The translations under genes were made by a program, and so were the position numbers. Below the pieces are notes generated by a model. It saw nothing but the letters and a program-made list of their open reading frames with translations, had not been told where the DNA came from and did not search any database. A stretch of DNA of 6,962 nucleotides, taken from assembly GCA_947175585.1 (NCBI GenBank), contig CAMWNL010000084.1, forward strand, positions 1 through 6,962. The letters are read 5' to 3'. The DNA comes from an uncultured Bacteroidales bacterium (GTDB lineage Bacteria > Bacteroidota > Bacteroidia > Bacteroidales > Muribaculaceae). This document shows positions 1 to 6,478 of the stretch, one piece after another (position 1 is the first letter of the stretch; the number at the start of each line of letters is the position of its first letter).

Positions 1-107
1 CCCTTTTCAGCCAATCCGGTAGTTAGGTCATACATAACCTTCTCAACACCACCGGCAATGGGATAAAATTTGCCGAGTTGTAGTACTCTTGGGTTAAATT
101 GTGACAT
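1..107 (-). CDS. GT4 glycosyltransferase, N-terminal fragment (3' end outside window)
   Basis: Only the first 35 codons are visible; the frame runs off the left edge. The residues begin MSQFNPRVLQLGKFYP, followed by IAGGVEKVMYDLTTGLAEKG. That pairing of an opening beta strand, a G-K-F-Y-P turn and a G-G-V-E-K-V segment is the N-terminal Rossmann start of GT-B fold family 4 glycosyltransferases, where the glycine-rich loop helps bind the acceptor side. The ATG at 107-105 is chosen because the frame upstream meets a TAG within about eight codons and the homology starts a few residues after this methionine. It is the last gene of the run and is separated from the preceding GT4 gene by 40 bases, the largest gap in the window. 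It is probably a cytoplasmic enzyme adding one sugar to the lipid-linked repeat unit. The donor-site half, including the expected E-x7-E motif, lies outside the window, so function beyond family is not assignable. Confidence 0.85.
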   Translation of the reverse strand, partial: MSQFNPRVLQLGKFYPIAGGVEKVMYDLTTGLAEK

Positions 108-147
108 TTGAATGGTAAATATCTATAATAACCGTATGTGATTGCGG

Positions 148-1251
148 TCAATCTTTCAATAATAAGTCAAACATTTGTTGCCAGGAGTGAGCAGTTTGCT
201 TATCATCAGGCTGTTTTTCTATTGATTTAAGGAACGAGTTATCACCGGATACCAGGTACTTCATCTGCTTTTTCAATTCCTGAGGATCTGAAGGGTCAAA
301 GAATGCTACCCGTGATGCTCCGGACGCAGTTTCATGTGAGTAAGGTAGATTGGCAAGAAGCATAGGCTTATTGAAACCTGCATACTCAGAAATAGGTAGA
401 CCCCATGTTTCCACTCGTGACGGAAAAATCAGGCAATCTGATGTGGCGTACAACTCAAACAGGTTCTCCTTTGGCATGAAACCTACAAAACGGAGAGGCG
501 CAACATCACCCCAATTCTTATACAGCCATGAAGAGTATCTGTTTTCATGTCCGGTAATGGTCAATATTACCTCAAATTTATTATTGCCTATTTCTTCTGC
601 GAGCATCTTTGCAGCCTGACATATCAACTCAAAGTTTTTATGACAATCCGGCGTGGCAGCATAAATAAATCTGTATTTTAATGAGGAAAGATGTGAATTT
701 ATCACCGGCTGAGCAGATGTTACAGGTGGAGCCACAATAAACCCTGATTCAGGATATCCTATCATATCCGAAAGAGATCTGCGCATCCATTTTGTCTGCA
801 CAATCATTCTGTGATTTTTATGACACCTGAATCGGTAAACGTATTTCGTAAAAATAGAGAACAGAACTATTTTATAATCAAAGCGAAGATCGTTGATTTT
901 CCAATTTAGTATCGGGAATGAAGTCTGACAGTATACGGCCTGACGCTTTGCCTCAACTCTTGGTGTTGAATCATGCAAGGAGAGCCACAAATCGATATTG
1001 CCAATCTGTGCAGACAGTTTCTTCATCGTTACATATTCGCACCACAGACGATTAAACCAACTTTTTACAGAATCGGGCAGTTCAATGTATTCAATGCCGG
1101 CGAAATATGCCAGTTCCCGTTTGTGAACAAGTGCTACTATCCTATATTCGCCGGAGGCTGCCAGTGAGGAAAGATAACTCAGACAGTCACGAAGGATTGT
1201 CAGAGTGCCGCCTTTACGGATATTAACAGCTGACACAACTATGGTTTTCAT
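148..1251 (-). CDS. GT4-like glycosyltransferase (GT-B fold)
   Basis: This is a 367-residue protein, a normal length for a GT-B glycosyltransferase. The N-terminal domain starts MKTIVVSAVNIRKGGTLTIL, with a G-G pair at residues 14-15 in the acceptor-domain loop. The C-terminal donor domain has an ATPDCHKNFELI segment near 199-210, as in many GT4 enzymes (HKN followed by a helix), a V-G-F strand near 256-258, and the donor-binding E-x7-E motif as E281 and E289 in ETWGLPISEY. No signal peptide or membrane span is evident, so it is expected to work in the cytoplasm or peripherally on the inner membrane. The start codon overlaps the stop of the upstream GT4 gene by four bases (ATGA, 1248-1251), which implies translational coupling and supports this start. 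Family membership is clear from the motifs. The sugar, acceptor and linkage are unknown. Resemblance to mannosyl- or rhamnosyl-transferases would be a guess. Confidence 0.92.
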   Translation of the reverse strand: MKTIVVSAVNIRKGGTLTILRDCLSYLSSLAASGEYRIVALVHKRELAYFAGIEYIELPDSVKSWFNRLWCEYVTMKKLSAQIGNIDLWLSLHDSTPRVEAKRQAVYCQTSFPILNWKINDLRFDYKIVLFSIFTKYVYRFRCHKNHRMIVQTKWMRRSLSDMIGYPESGFIVAPPVTSAQPVINSHLSSLKYRFIYAATPDCHKNFELICQAAKMLAEEIGNNKFEVILTITGHENRYSSWLYKNWGDVAPLRFVGFMPKENLFELYATSDCLIFPSRVETWGLPISEYAGFNKPMLLANLPYSHETASGASRVAFFDPSDPQELKKQMKYLVSGDNSFLKSIEKQPDDKQTAHSWQQMFDLLLKD

Positions 1252-2369
1252 CTTATGGAATTAAATAATTCTACCCAACGTTTCATTATTGTTGTCTCAT
1301 CGTAATCCACCATCTTCTCAATAGCGGCATTACTCATCGCCAATCTTAATTCAGGGTTATCCATCATCCAGGATATCGCTGATGACAGTCGGTTGATGTC
1401 ACCCTCCTTCACAAGCAATCCGTTTACACCATGTGTTATTATATCCTTTGGACCGCACTTACAATCAAATGAAACAACCGGTAAACCGCACGATTGCGCC
1501 TCTATCATAACCATAGGGAACCCCTCATAACGTGATGTCATTACCAGGAATGATGATTCCTTGTAGCGGTTAATGATGTCTGCCGTAGCATCATGAAGAT
1601 GGACACAATGACTGATATTCAGAGTATTGATCATCTGAGATATATCATCCTTTTCTCCGTTTCCATAAATGTGAAGTGACCAGCCGGCGTGGATTTCGGC
1701 AACTTGTTTCCACGCCATAACAAGGCGATCAAAACCTTTCTGATAAGAAAACCGCCCTACAGCAATAACCTTTCCAGAGCCGATATTATATTCATGACTT
1801 AAAGGCAAATTGCATGCATTGGGGATTACATCCATATTAGGGAGATTACCCCAGTAGCCGCGATCTTCCTCCGTAAGGACTATGAACTTTTTATATTTCC
1901 TTACTGTTTTTATGTCAGTGTGAGAGCGCAATCGGTCAGCCAACCTCCATAGCCCTTTTCGGCCATATTGCGTACGTTTGAACCTGCTGAAATGTATTTC
2001 AAGCACTTTTGCACTGCCATCGTTGATCGATGGGACTATACCGGCATCGTTACAAAACATCGACACCGTTATGTCAGGTCGTAACTGTTTGAGCAACGCT
2101 GCAAGCCGACGACGATGACGCAACTGTTTGAACGGATAGTAACATAGTTTGTTAAAGAATGACTTGCCGTTGTTATCTTCATAATTTATGCCAAGATCAT
2201 AATGAAGTATACGTGGATCCATCTCAAAATATGATGGTTCGCCATGCTGATCGGTAGTGATGATTATAACCTCGTGACCATGAGCCACAAGCCAGTTAGC
2301 TTTATTGGCCAGTACACGTTCCATTCCTCCGGAATGTCTTGTACCGGCTATGCAGTAAGCGATCTTCAT
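1248..2369 (-). CDS. GT4 glycosyltransferase (capsule/O-antigen type)
   Basis: This 373-residue GT-B enzyme is the clearest GT4 member of the three. The N-terminal domain opens MKIAYCIAGTRHSGGMERVL, with the GGMERVL loop at 14-20, then GHEVIIITTDQHG at 31-43. The donor domain has AVGRFSYQKGFDRLV at 203-217, HIYGNGE at 233-239, and the E-x7-E motif as E282 and E290 in YEGFPMVMIEA. It is followed by GLPVVSFDCKCGPKDI at 295-310, which contacts the nucleotide-sugar in characterised relatives. I recall very similar proteins, including the CKCGPxDII segment, in Bacteroidales capsule loci, often labelled galactosyltransferase or simply family 4; the sugar is not determined here. It is soluble, with no membrane segment, and expected on the cytoplasmic face. 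Its ATG shares one base with the stop of the upstream polymerase gene (TAATG, 2367-2371), and its TGA overlaps the next GT4 gene by four bases, so it is tightly coupled on both sides. Confidence 0.95.
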   Translation of the reverse strand: MKIAYCIAGTRHSGGMERVLANKANWLVAHGHEVIIITTDQHGEPSYFEMDPRILHYDLGINYEDNNGKSFFNKLCYYPFKQLRHRRRLAALLKQLRPDITVSMFCNDAGIVPSINDGSAKVLEIHFSRFKRTQYGRKGLWRLADRLRSHTDIKTVRKYKKFIVLTEEDRGYWGNLPNMDVIPNACNLPLSHEYNIGSGKVIAVGRFSYQKGFDRLVMAWKQVAEIHAGWSLHIYGNGEKDDISQMINTLNISHCVHLHDATADIINRYKESSFLVMTSRYEGFPMVMIEAQSCGLPVVSFDCKCGPKDIITHGVNGLLVKEGDINRLSSAISWMMDNPELRLAMSNAAIEKMVDYDETTIMKRWVELFNSIR

Positions 2370-3694
2370 TAGATTTTGACTATAATATCCTCTTTGATGA
2401 GTTTTCGCTCACCGCTATCTTCCTGAATAACATCAACGCACAATAGTAATGCGAAAATGAAGAAAAGGTCAGTTGATACTTTCAACCATACTACAAAACC
2501 GAGTATCAACAAGAGTTGAACCATGGAGCTATACTTTGGAAGGCGAACCATACAAGCTCTTGCCGACATTACGATGAAAGTAGTAAACGATAAAAGTCCG
2601 ATTATTCCGAAATAGAATATAAACCGAAGGTAACCTATGTCAGTATTTTTATAATAGCCTCCGGTTATTTCGCCTACATAATAAGGATCATCCTTAGGAT
2701 TTACTATGTAACCGTCGCCCAATATCCATGTGTGGAGATTATCCGGCCACACAATCATGCCTTTAAGTGTGTTGTTTGACGCCACATCCCATTCACCTTT
2801 CTCAACGAGTGAAAAGAACCCTTCAAAAGCGAATCGCAGATTGGCGTGAATAGTTGAGTCATTGTTGTAAAAATACACAATCACAGGCAATGCTATCACT
2901 ATAGTCAACCCTATAACCCGCAGCATATTCATCTGCCCGGGGGTAATTCTGGCGCCTGTGGGTCTGCTTTTCCATAAAATATAGGCTAATCCTATTGCAG
3001 TGCCGGTAATGGTGGTGCGTGCAATCATGTTACCTATGACCGTAATGACTACAAATGATAGCCATAGAATTGCTAAAGTCCAACCTGACGACTTATCTTT
3101 TATATCGCAGATAACATAACTGATCATTATAAGCACTACTGCAAAATGGATACCTGCGGTATCAAGTTCCGCACTTAATCCATGCATACGCTTCACACTC
3201 TCAACCCATTCATGATCTGTAATGGAATTGACCCATCTGTACACAGTCGGGTTCATATCCACTCCTAAAGCCGTGATACACTCAAAGAGACATGCTCCAA
3301 GCAATAGATATGTCAACGTAGCAATTGACACAGACCCGAGACACTGCTTAACAAACCATAGTGTAAAATATGCCGCCGACAACCATACCCACATCGAAAT
3401 TATATATGTCAAATAAGTTGTATCCGATGTAGCATTGAGTGTCAATGAAGCATAACTGCACAGCGACACCATAAAGGCTAATCCGGTAAGCAAAATCAGA
3501 TCGCTACGAAGTATGCCGTACCCTTTTTTTGCCATCTCCACTATGGCTACTACCAAACCTATAGCCGCAAAGATAGTTTTTGAGTTTATCGGCATGCCAT
3601 ACGTCTGTAGCGGGAAGAAATAGAGTTCTACAGCTATAGCCGATAATACAATCGCAAATATCCTGACTATCTGATTATTTGTATAGCTTACCAT
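2369..3694 (-). CDS. O-antigen polymerase (Wzy)-like polytopic membrane protein
   Basis: This 441-residue protein is strongly hydrophobic, with about 11 membrane segments by eye: roughly 9-28, 39-54, 64-84, 93-115, 121-143, 179-197, 204-224, 227-242, 257-276, 351-377 and 390-417. A hydrophilic stretch of about 75 residues (277-350) separates the last two from the rest and fits the large periplasmic loop of Wzy polymerases and related O-antigen ligases. Within and after it, HTWILGDGYI (321-330) and TDIGYLRFIFYFGIIGLL (351-368) match the G-x-G then D-x-G-Y-xx-xx-xx-FG-x-x-G pattern common to that superfamily. These proteins have little sequence identity, so the call rests on topology, loop and context among glycosyltransferases. 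The role would be joining flipped repeat units at the periplasmic face. A Wzx flippase is less likely because flippases lack this loop and usually have 12-14 evenly spaced segments. A WaaL-type ligase cannot be excluded. The start overlaps the upstream GT2 gene by 20 bases; the next in-frame Met is residue 34, which would remove the first membrane span, so the longer start is preferred. Confidence 0.88.
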   Translation of the reverse strand: MVSYTNNQIVRIFAIVLSAIAVELYFFPLQTYGMPINSKTIFAAIGLVVAIVEMAKKGYGILRSDLILLTGLAFMVSLCSYASLTLNATSDTTYLTYIISMWVWLSAAYFTLWFVKQCLGSVSIATLTYLLLGACLFECITALGVDMNPTVYRWVNSITDHEWVESVKRMHGLSAELDTAGIHFAVVLIMISYVICDIKDKSSGWTLAILWLSFVVITVIGNMIARTTITGTAIGLAYILWKSRPTGARITPGQMNMLRVIGLTIVIALPVIVYFYNNDSTIHANLRFAFEGFFSLVEKGEWDVASNNTLKGMIVWPDNLHTWILGDGYIVNPKDDPYYVGEITGGYYKNTDIGYLRFIFYFGIIGLLSFTTFIVMSARACMVRLPKYSSMVQLLLILGFVVWLKVSTDLFFIFALLLCVDVIQEDSGERKLIKEDIIVKI

Positions 3695-4634
3695 AAACTA
3701 CTCTTTGCACCAGATTATAGTAGATAATATTGACCCGGTGCAATCCTTTTGATGCGCACCATTGCAGTAGTCGCACCCTTATTGATTGGTCACGGTTGCC
3801 AAGAATTTCACTATCGGCTTCCTTAAACCATTCTCGCCATCTCCTTAAATCTTCAGATTTCCCTGTGAACAGAAACGGTAATTTGACATTAAGCAGAAAC
3901 CTCCTGACATCGACATCCGACACATCACTACAAGCCCTCAGGAACTCGACCGTGTCAAGAGTGTTTTCTTTAATTTCTTTAAGCTTGCGCGGCGAATAGT
4001 TTTGTGTCAGCGCCTCTGTGTTGGTGCGACGGTAATGGTAAAGAGCCTCGGGGACGTGAGCGGTTACGCCGGCCTTGGCTGCAATCTTAATCATTGTCAT
4101 ATCCTCGCCCATCGATCGTCCTACGGGGAATGATAATCCGTCATAAAGAGATCTGCGGCAGAGTTTATTCCAGACGTTATATTTCATACTCCCTCGGAGC
4201 ATCCCGATCACGGCCTCATGTCCTGTATGATATTCGGGTTGCGTCATATAGCGTTCGCTGTCGGTAAAGGAGAGATACCAGTCGCACCACACCATATCGG
4301 CATTGTCCCGAACCGCACATTCATAGAGTTTCTCAACCATTACAGGTTCCATGAAATCGTCTCCATCACAATGTATGACGTATTCACCGGTAGCAACACT
4401 GAGTCCGGTGTTACGAGCTGAAGGCAGACCGAGATTTCGCTCATGGCGCACCACTCTGAAATCAGGATTACCCTTCACCAGATCCGTCACAATCTCAAAA
4501 CTACCATCCACAGATGCGTCATCAACTATGATATACTCCACCCCTTCCCGCATAGTCTGCGAGAGCAACGAGCGGATACAATTGCCAACGAAGTTCTTGA
4601 CATTATAGACGGGTACTATTACCGATACTTTCAT
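3675..4634 (-). CDS. GT2 glycosyltransferase (GT-A fold), second of a pair
   Basis: This is a 319-residue GT-A enzyme when started at 4634. It begins MKVSVIVPVYNVKNF, the typical first strand of GT2 proteins. It then shows VDDASVD at 37-43, the SARNTGLSVATGEY helix-strand near 72-85, the metal-binding CDGDD motif (DGDD at 90-93), a W-N-K-L-C-R-R-S-L segment typical of capsule GT2 enzymes, the GED catalytic-base motif (E177, D178), and YHYRRTNTEALT near 199-210. The last 100 residues are basic and amphipathic and may rest on the membrane; there is no clear transmembrane span. The longest frame would start at 4649 (MAEKV added). I prefer 4634 because that ATG overlaps the upstream stop as TAATG and gives the usual GT2 N-terminus with no leader. 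It is probably a cytoplasmic-face transferase adding one sugar to the lipid-linked unit. The donor is unknown. Its 3' end overlaps the polymerase start by 20 bases. Confidence 0.94.
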   Translation of the reverse strand: MKVSVIVPVYNVKNFVGNCIRSLLSQTMREGVEYIIVDDASVDGSFEIVTDLVKGNPDFRVVRHERNLGLPSARNTGLSVATGEYVIHCDGDDFMEPVMVEKLYECAVRDNADMVWCDWYLSFTDSERYMTQPEYHTGHEAVIGMLRGSMKYNVWNKLCRRSLYDGLSFPVGRSMGEDMTMIKIAAKAGVTAHVPEALYHYRRTNTEALTQNYSPRKLKEIKENTLDTVEFLRACSDVSDVDVRRFLLNVKLPFLFTGKSEDLRRWREWFKEADSEILGNRDQSIRVRLLQWCASKGLHRVNIIYYNLVQRVVYGKLYK

Positions 4635-4636
4635 TA
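4632..4636 (-). promoter_or_regulatory. TAATG stop-start junction setting the start of the second GT2 gene
   Basis: Read on the minus strand, the TAA stop of the upstream GT2 gene (4636-4634) shares its last A with an ATG (4634-4632). A purine-rich GGAAAAGG stands just 5' (4644-4637), only two bases from the ATG, too close for a standard Shine-Dalgarno but typical of reinitiation junctions. The alternative ATG at 4649 has AAGGA abutting it with no spacer. The same TAATG arrangement recurs at 2367-2371 between the polymerase and the first GT4 gene, which supports the shorter start here. Confidence 0.6.
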
Positions 4637-5659
4637 CCTTTTCCGCCATTCCTTCAATCGTTCCATCAATCGATCTTTGACATAAAGCAGACGCACTCCA
4701 AGGCGAGGTGCCGGATTGATGAAGATTTTATATTTGGTGTCGATATCCGCTTCAATGAGACGCCTTTGCACTCTATCGTGAAGTTCATTGATATGCAGAC
4801 GATTGATAAGCTCTTTGCGAGAGACATAAAAATATCTCTTGGCAAGTGTCTGCAGCATGTAATAATACATCATTACAGATAGTTTCCTGTAATATGCGCT
4901 ATGAAGAGGCTCCGCTATCTTGGTGCTGTATTCATAAAGTAAGTCAGAAAGACAAGCCAGACACACAAGCTGATCCTCACGCAGAGTGAAGGCAAGTGAA
5001 CCGGCACGATGGCGATACAGATACATCACCTCATCAAGATAACCGCATCGCAGTGGATTAATCAGAAGACGGGCAAAGAAATCTGTATCTTCCATATACG
5101 TCTGTGCTTCCTCAAAACGTAAGTCGCCGATCACGTCTTTGTCTATCAAATAAAGACAAGTGAACCACTCGCCGTCGATAGCATACTTTATAAGTTCTAA
5201 GTTCGTCAGCACGCGATCGGTAAGTTGTGACTTATCTTTCGTGGCTATACTCAGTGGTTTGAGATTTTCATCAACTTGACGACATTCAAATCGTACCAGG
5301 TCGAGCTCGTATTTTGTGGCATAGTCCACGAGTTTTTTTATGCAGTCGATATCGCAAAGCATATCGTCGCTGTCGCAAAACAGCAACCATCGACCCGAGG
5401 CAGCATCAATCCCGGCATTACGTGCCGAAGAACTACCTCCGTTTAGCTTATGTATGACAGAGACATTCCCGTAGCGCGATGCGTAAGCATCACACCTGGC
5501 GCCTGAACTATCAGTGCTGCCGTCGTCTACGAGAATTATTTCCAACTCATCGTATGACTGACCAACAATAGATTGTACACATTCGTCGAGCCATTTCTCG
5601 ACATTGTATACCGGTATAATTACCGAAACCAATCTTTCAGTCCTTTGCCTGTTAGTCAT
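4634..5659 (-). CDS. GT2 glycosyltransferase (GT-A fold), first of a pair
   Basis: This 341-residue enzyme has an N-terminal GT-A domain and a longer C-terminal part. VSVIIPVYN (11-19) is the first strand, VDDGSTD (44-50) the nucleotide-binding turn, and SARNAGIDAASGRW (78-91) precedes the metal-binding motif DSDD (96-99). YMEDTDFF (188-195) supplies the ED catalytic-base pair (E190, D191), and YLYRHRAGSL (213-222) is the usual Y-x-Y-R segment after it. The C-terminal 120 residues are rich in aromatic and basic residues and probably lie against the inner membrane; no certain transmembrane helix is seen. The enzyme would transfer a sugar from a nucleotide donor onto the growing undecaprenyl-linked unit; donor and linkage cannot be read. 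The start follows the GT32 stop after an 8-base gap without a well-placed Shine-Dalgarno. A ten-residue leader precedes the first strand and no better internal start exists. It resembles its downstream neighbour only at the level expected of two GT2 family members, so a recent duplication is not supported. Confidence 0.95.
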   Translation of the reverse strand: MTNRQRTERLVSVIIPVYNVEKWLDECVQSIVGQSYDELEIILVDDGSTDSSGARCDAYASRYGNVSVIHKLNGGSSSARNAGIDAASGRWLLFCDSDDMLCDIDCIKKLVDYATKYELDLVRFECRQVDENLKPLSIATKDKSQLTDRVLTNLELIKYAIDGEWFTCLYLIDKDVIGDLRFEEAQTYMEDTDFFARLLINPLRCGYLDEVMYLYRHRAGSLAFTLREDQLVCLACLSDLLYEYSTKIAEPLHSAYYRKLSVMMYYYMLQTLAKRYFYVSRKELINRLHINELHDRVQRRLIEADIDTKYKIFINPAPRLGVRLLYVKDRLMERLKEWRKR

Positions 5660-5667
5660 TATTAAGC

Positions 5668-6468
5668 CTATGCTTTGTTGAGAACTTTATTATAAAGCCG
5701 AGTACAGGTTTTGACAAAATCAGCTCCGACTATCCTGGATATAGAGTTAATCAATCTGACTTTCAGAGGTAGCCAACTTTCTGCATAATGGTGAATACTT
5801 CGCGTATTTTCAGTAATCTTCAGCTCTTTAGTAGTGTAATCAATCGGGCAGAAATACTCTTTAGGATATATCCTTACTCCTTGTATTTCTTGTATTCCGG
5901 ATATATTTTTGAGCCCTTTTTGACTCAATAACTCTGTTGTGTATTGAACAACATTCTTGATATTAAAAGAGCCGTCAGCGTTTTGGAAATGTAGGTTTTC
6001 GTACAAGTCAAGAATGTCTTTATATAATTCCATTCCGGCAGTGGCTCCAAGACCTACCCCGGGATTTACTCCCAAAGAACACTCTGTCTCAGTAGGGCAA
6101 AATTCATTTTCACACCCCATGAATGCACCCTCTCCGACAATATCCTTCATCGGTTTTATGACTTCAACATCGGTGTCAAAATATAATCCACCATACCTAT
6201 ACAATACCCAAAATCGAGCATAGTCACTTACAAATGCATATTTTTTTGCCGTATATGCCTCAGCACAATAAGGAATAATATTTACATCAAAATTTGATTC
6301 ATTCCACTGTTTAATTTCATAATCAGGAAAATATTTTTTCCATGAGTCAATGCATTTCCGGGCTAATGCAGGAAGTTTTTTACCTCCGAACCAACAATAA
6401 TGTATTACTTTAGGTATTTCAGAGCGTTCCGTCATATTAGTTATTACTGAAGTGTCGGAAGATTTCAT
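5668..6468 (-). CDS. GT32-family (OCH1-like) capsular polysaccharide glycosyltransferase
   Basis: This 266-residue protein has the glycosyltransferase sugar-binding DXD region. IPKVIHYCWFGGKKLP (18-33) is the near-invariant opening of bacterial GT32 enzymes. KCIDSWKKYFPDYEIKQWN (38-56) and YAFVSDYARFWVLYRYGG (77-94) follow, ending in the metal-binding DTD motif (D98, D100) in YFDTDVEV. A C-terminal SIHHYAESW (224-232) is also typical. Bacterial relatives act at the cytoplasmic face in capsule or O-antigen assembly, and the donor varies between members (galactose, mannose and GlcNAc have been reported in the family), so none is assigned here. No signal peptide or membrane span is visible. About 16 residues precede the conserved opening, where many relatives start just before I-P-K; the Met at residue 12 (ATG at 6435-6433) is a credible alternative start. 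The longer start is kept because it lies 10 bases after the upstream stop. This gene is visibly more AT-rich than the two GT2 genes downstream. Confidence 0.93.
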   Translation of the reverse strand: MKSSDTSVITNMTERSEIPKVIHYCWFGGKKLPALARKCIDSWKKYFPDYEIKQWNESNFDVNIIPYCAEAYTAKKYAFVSDYARFWVLYRYGGLYFDTDVEVIKPMKDIVGEGAFMGCENEFCPTETECSLGVNPGVGLGATAGMELYKDILDLYENLHFQNADGSFNIKNVVQYTTELLSQKGLKNISGIQEIQGVRIYPKEYFCPIDYTTKELKITENTRSIHHYAESWLPLKVRLINSISRIVGADFVKTCTRLYNKVLNKA

Positions 6469-6478
6469 AAATAATCTT

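Noticed and set aside
108..147. Possible promoter or terminator in the 40-base gap
   Set aside because: The only complementary pair is CCG with CGG, three bases long and without a T run, and the AT-rich part does not fit the Bacteroidota -7/-33 pattern well.
350..619. Plus-strand open frame of about 89 codons inside the second GT4 gene
   Set aside because: It lies entirely antisense to a well-supported gene, has no recognisable domain and no initiation signal. It is a reading-frame shadow.
3730..4685. Several plus-strand open frames (3730-3999, 4218-4421, 4351-4608, 4443-4685) opposite the GT2 genes
   Set aside because: They overlap each other in different frames, are low-complexity in character, and mirror conserved GT2 codons on the other strand. 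They are explained as shadows of relatively GC-rich coding sequence.
3675..5659. Recent tandem duplication of the two GT2 genes
   Set aside because: The two proteins share only the general GT2 motifs; the segments between motifs and the C-terminal parts differ clearly.
5957..6223. Plus-strand open frame of 88 codons opposite the GT32 gene
   Set aside because: It is antisense to the conserved DXD region of the GT32 protein, with no independent coding evidence.
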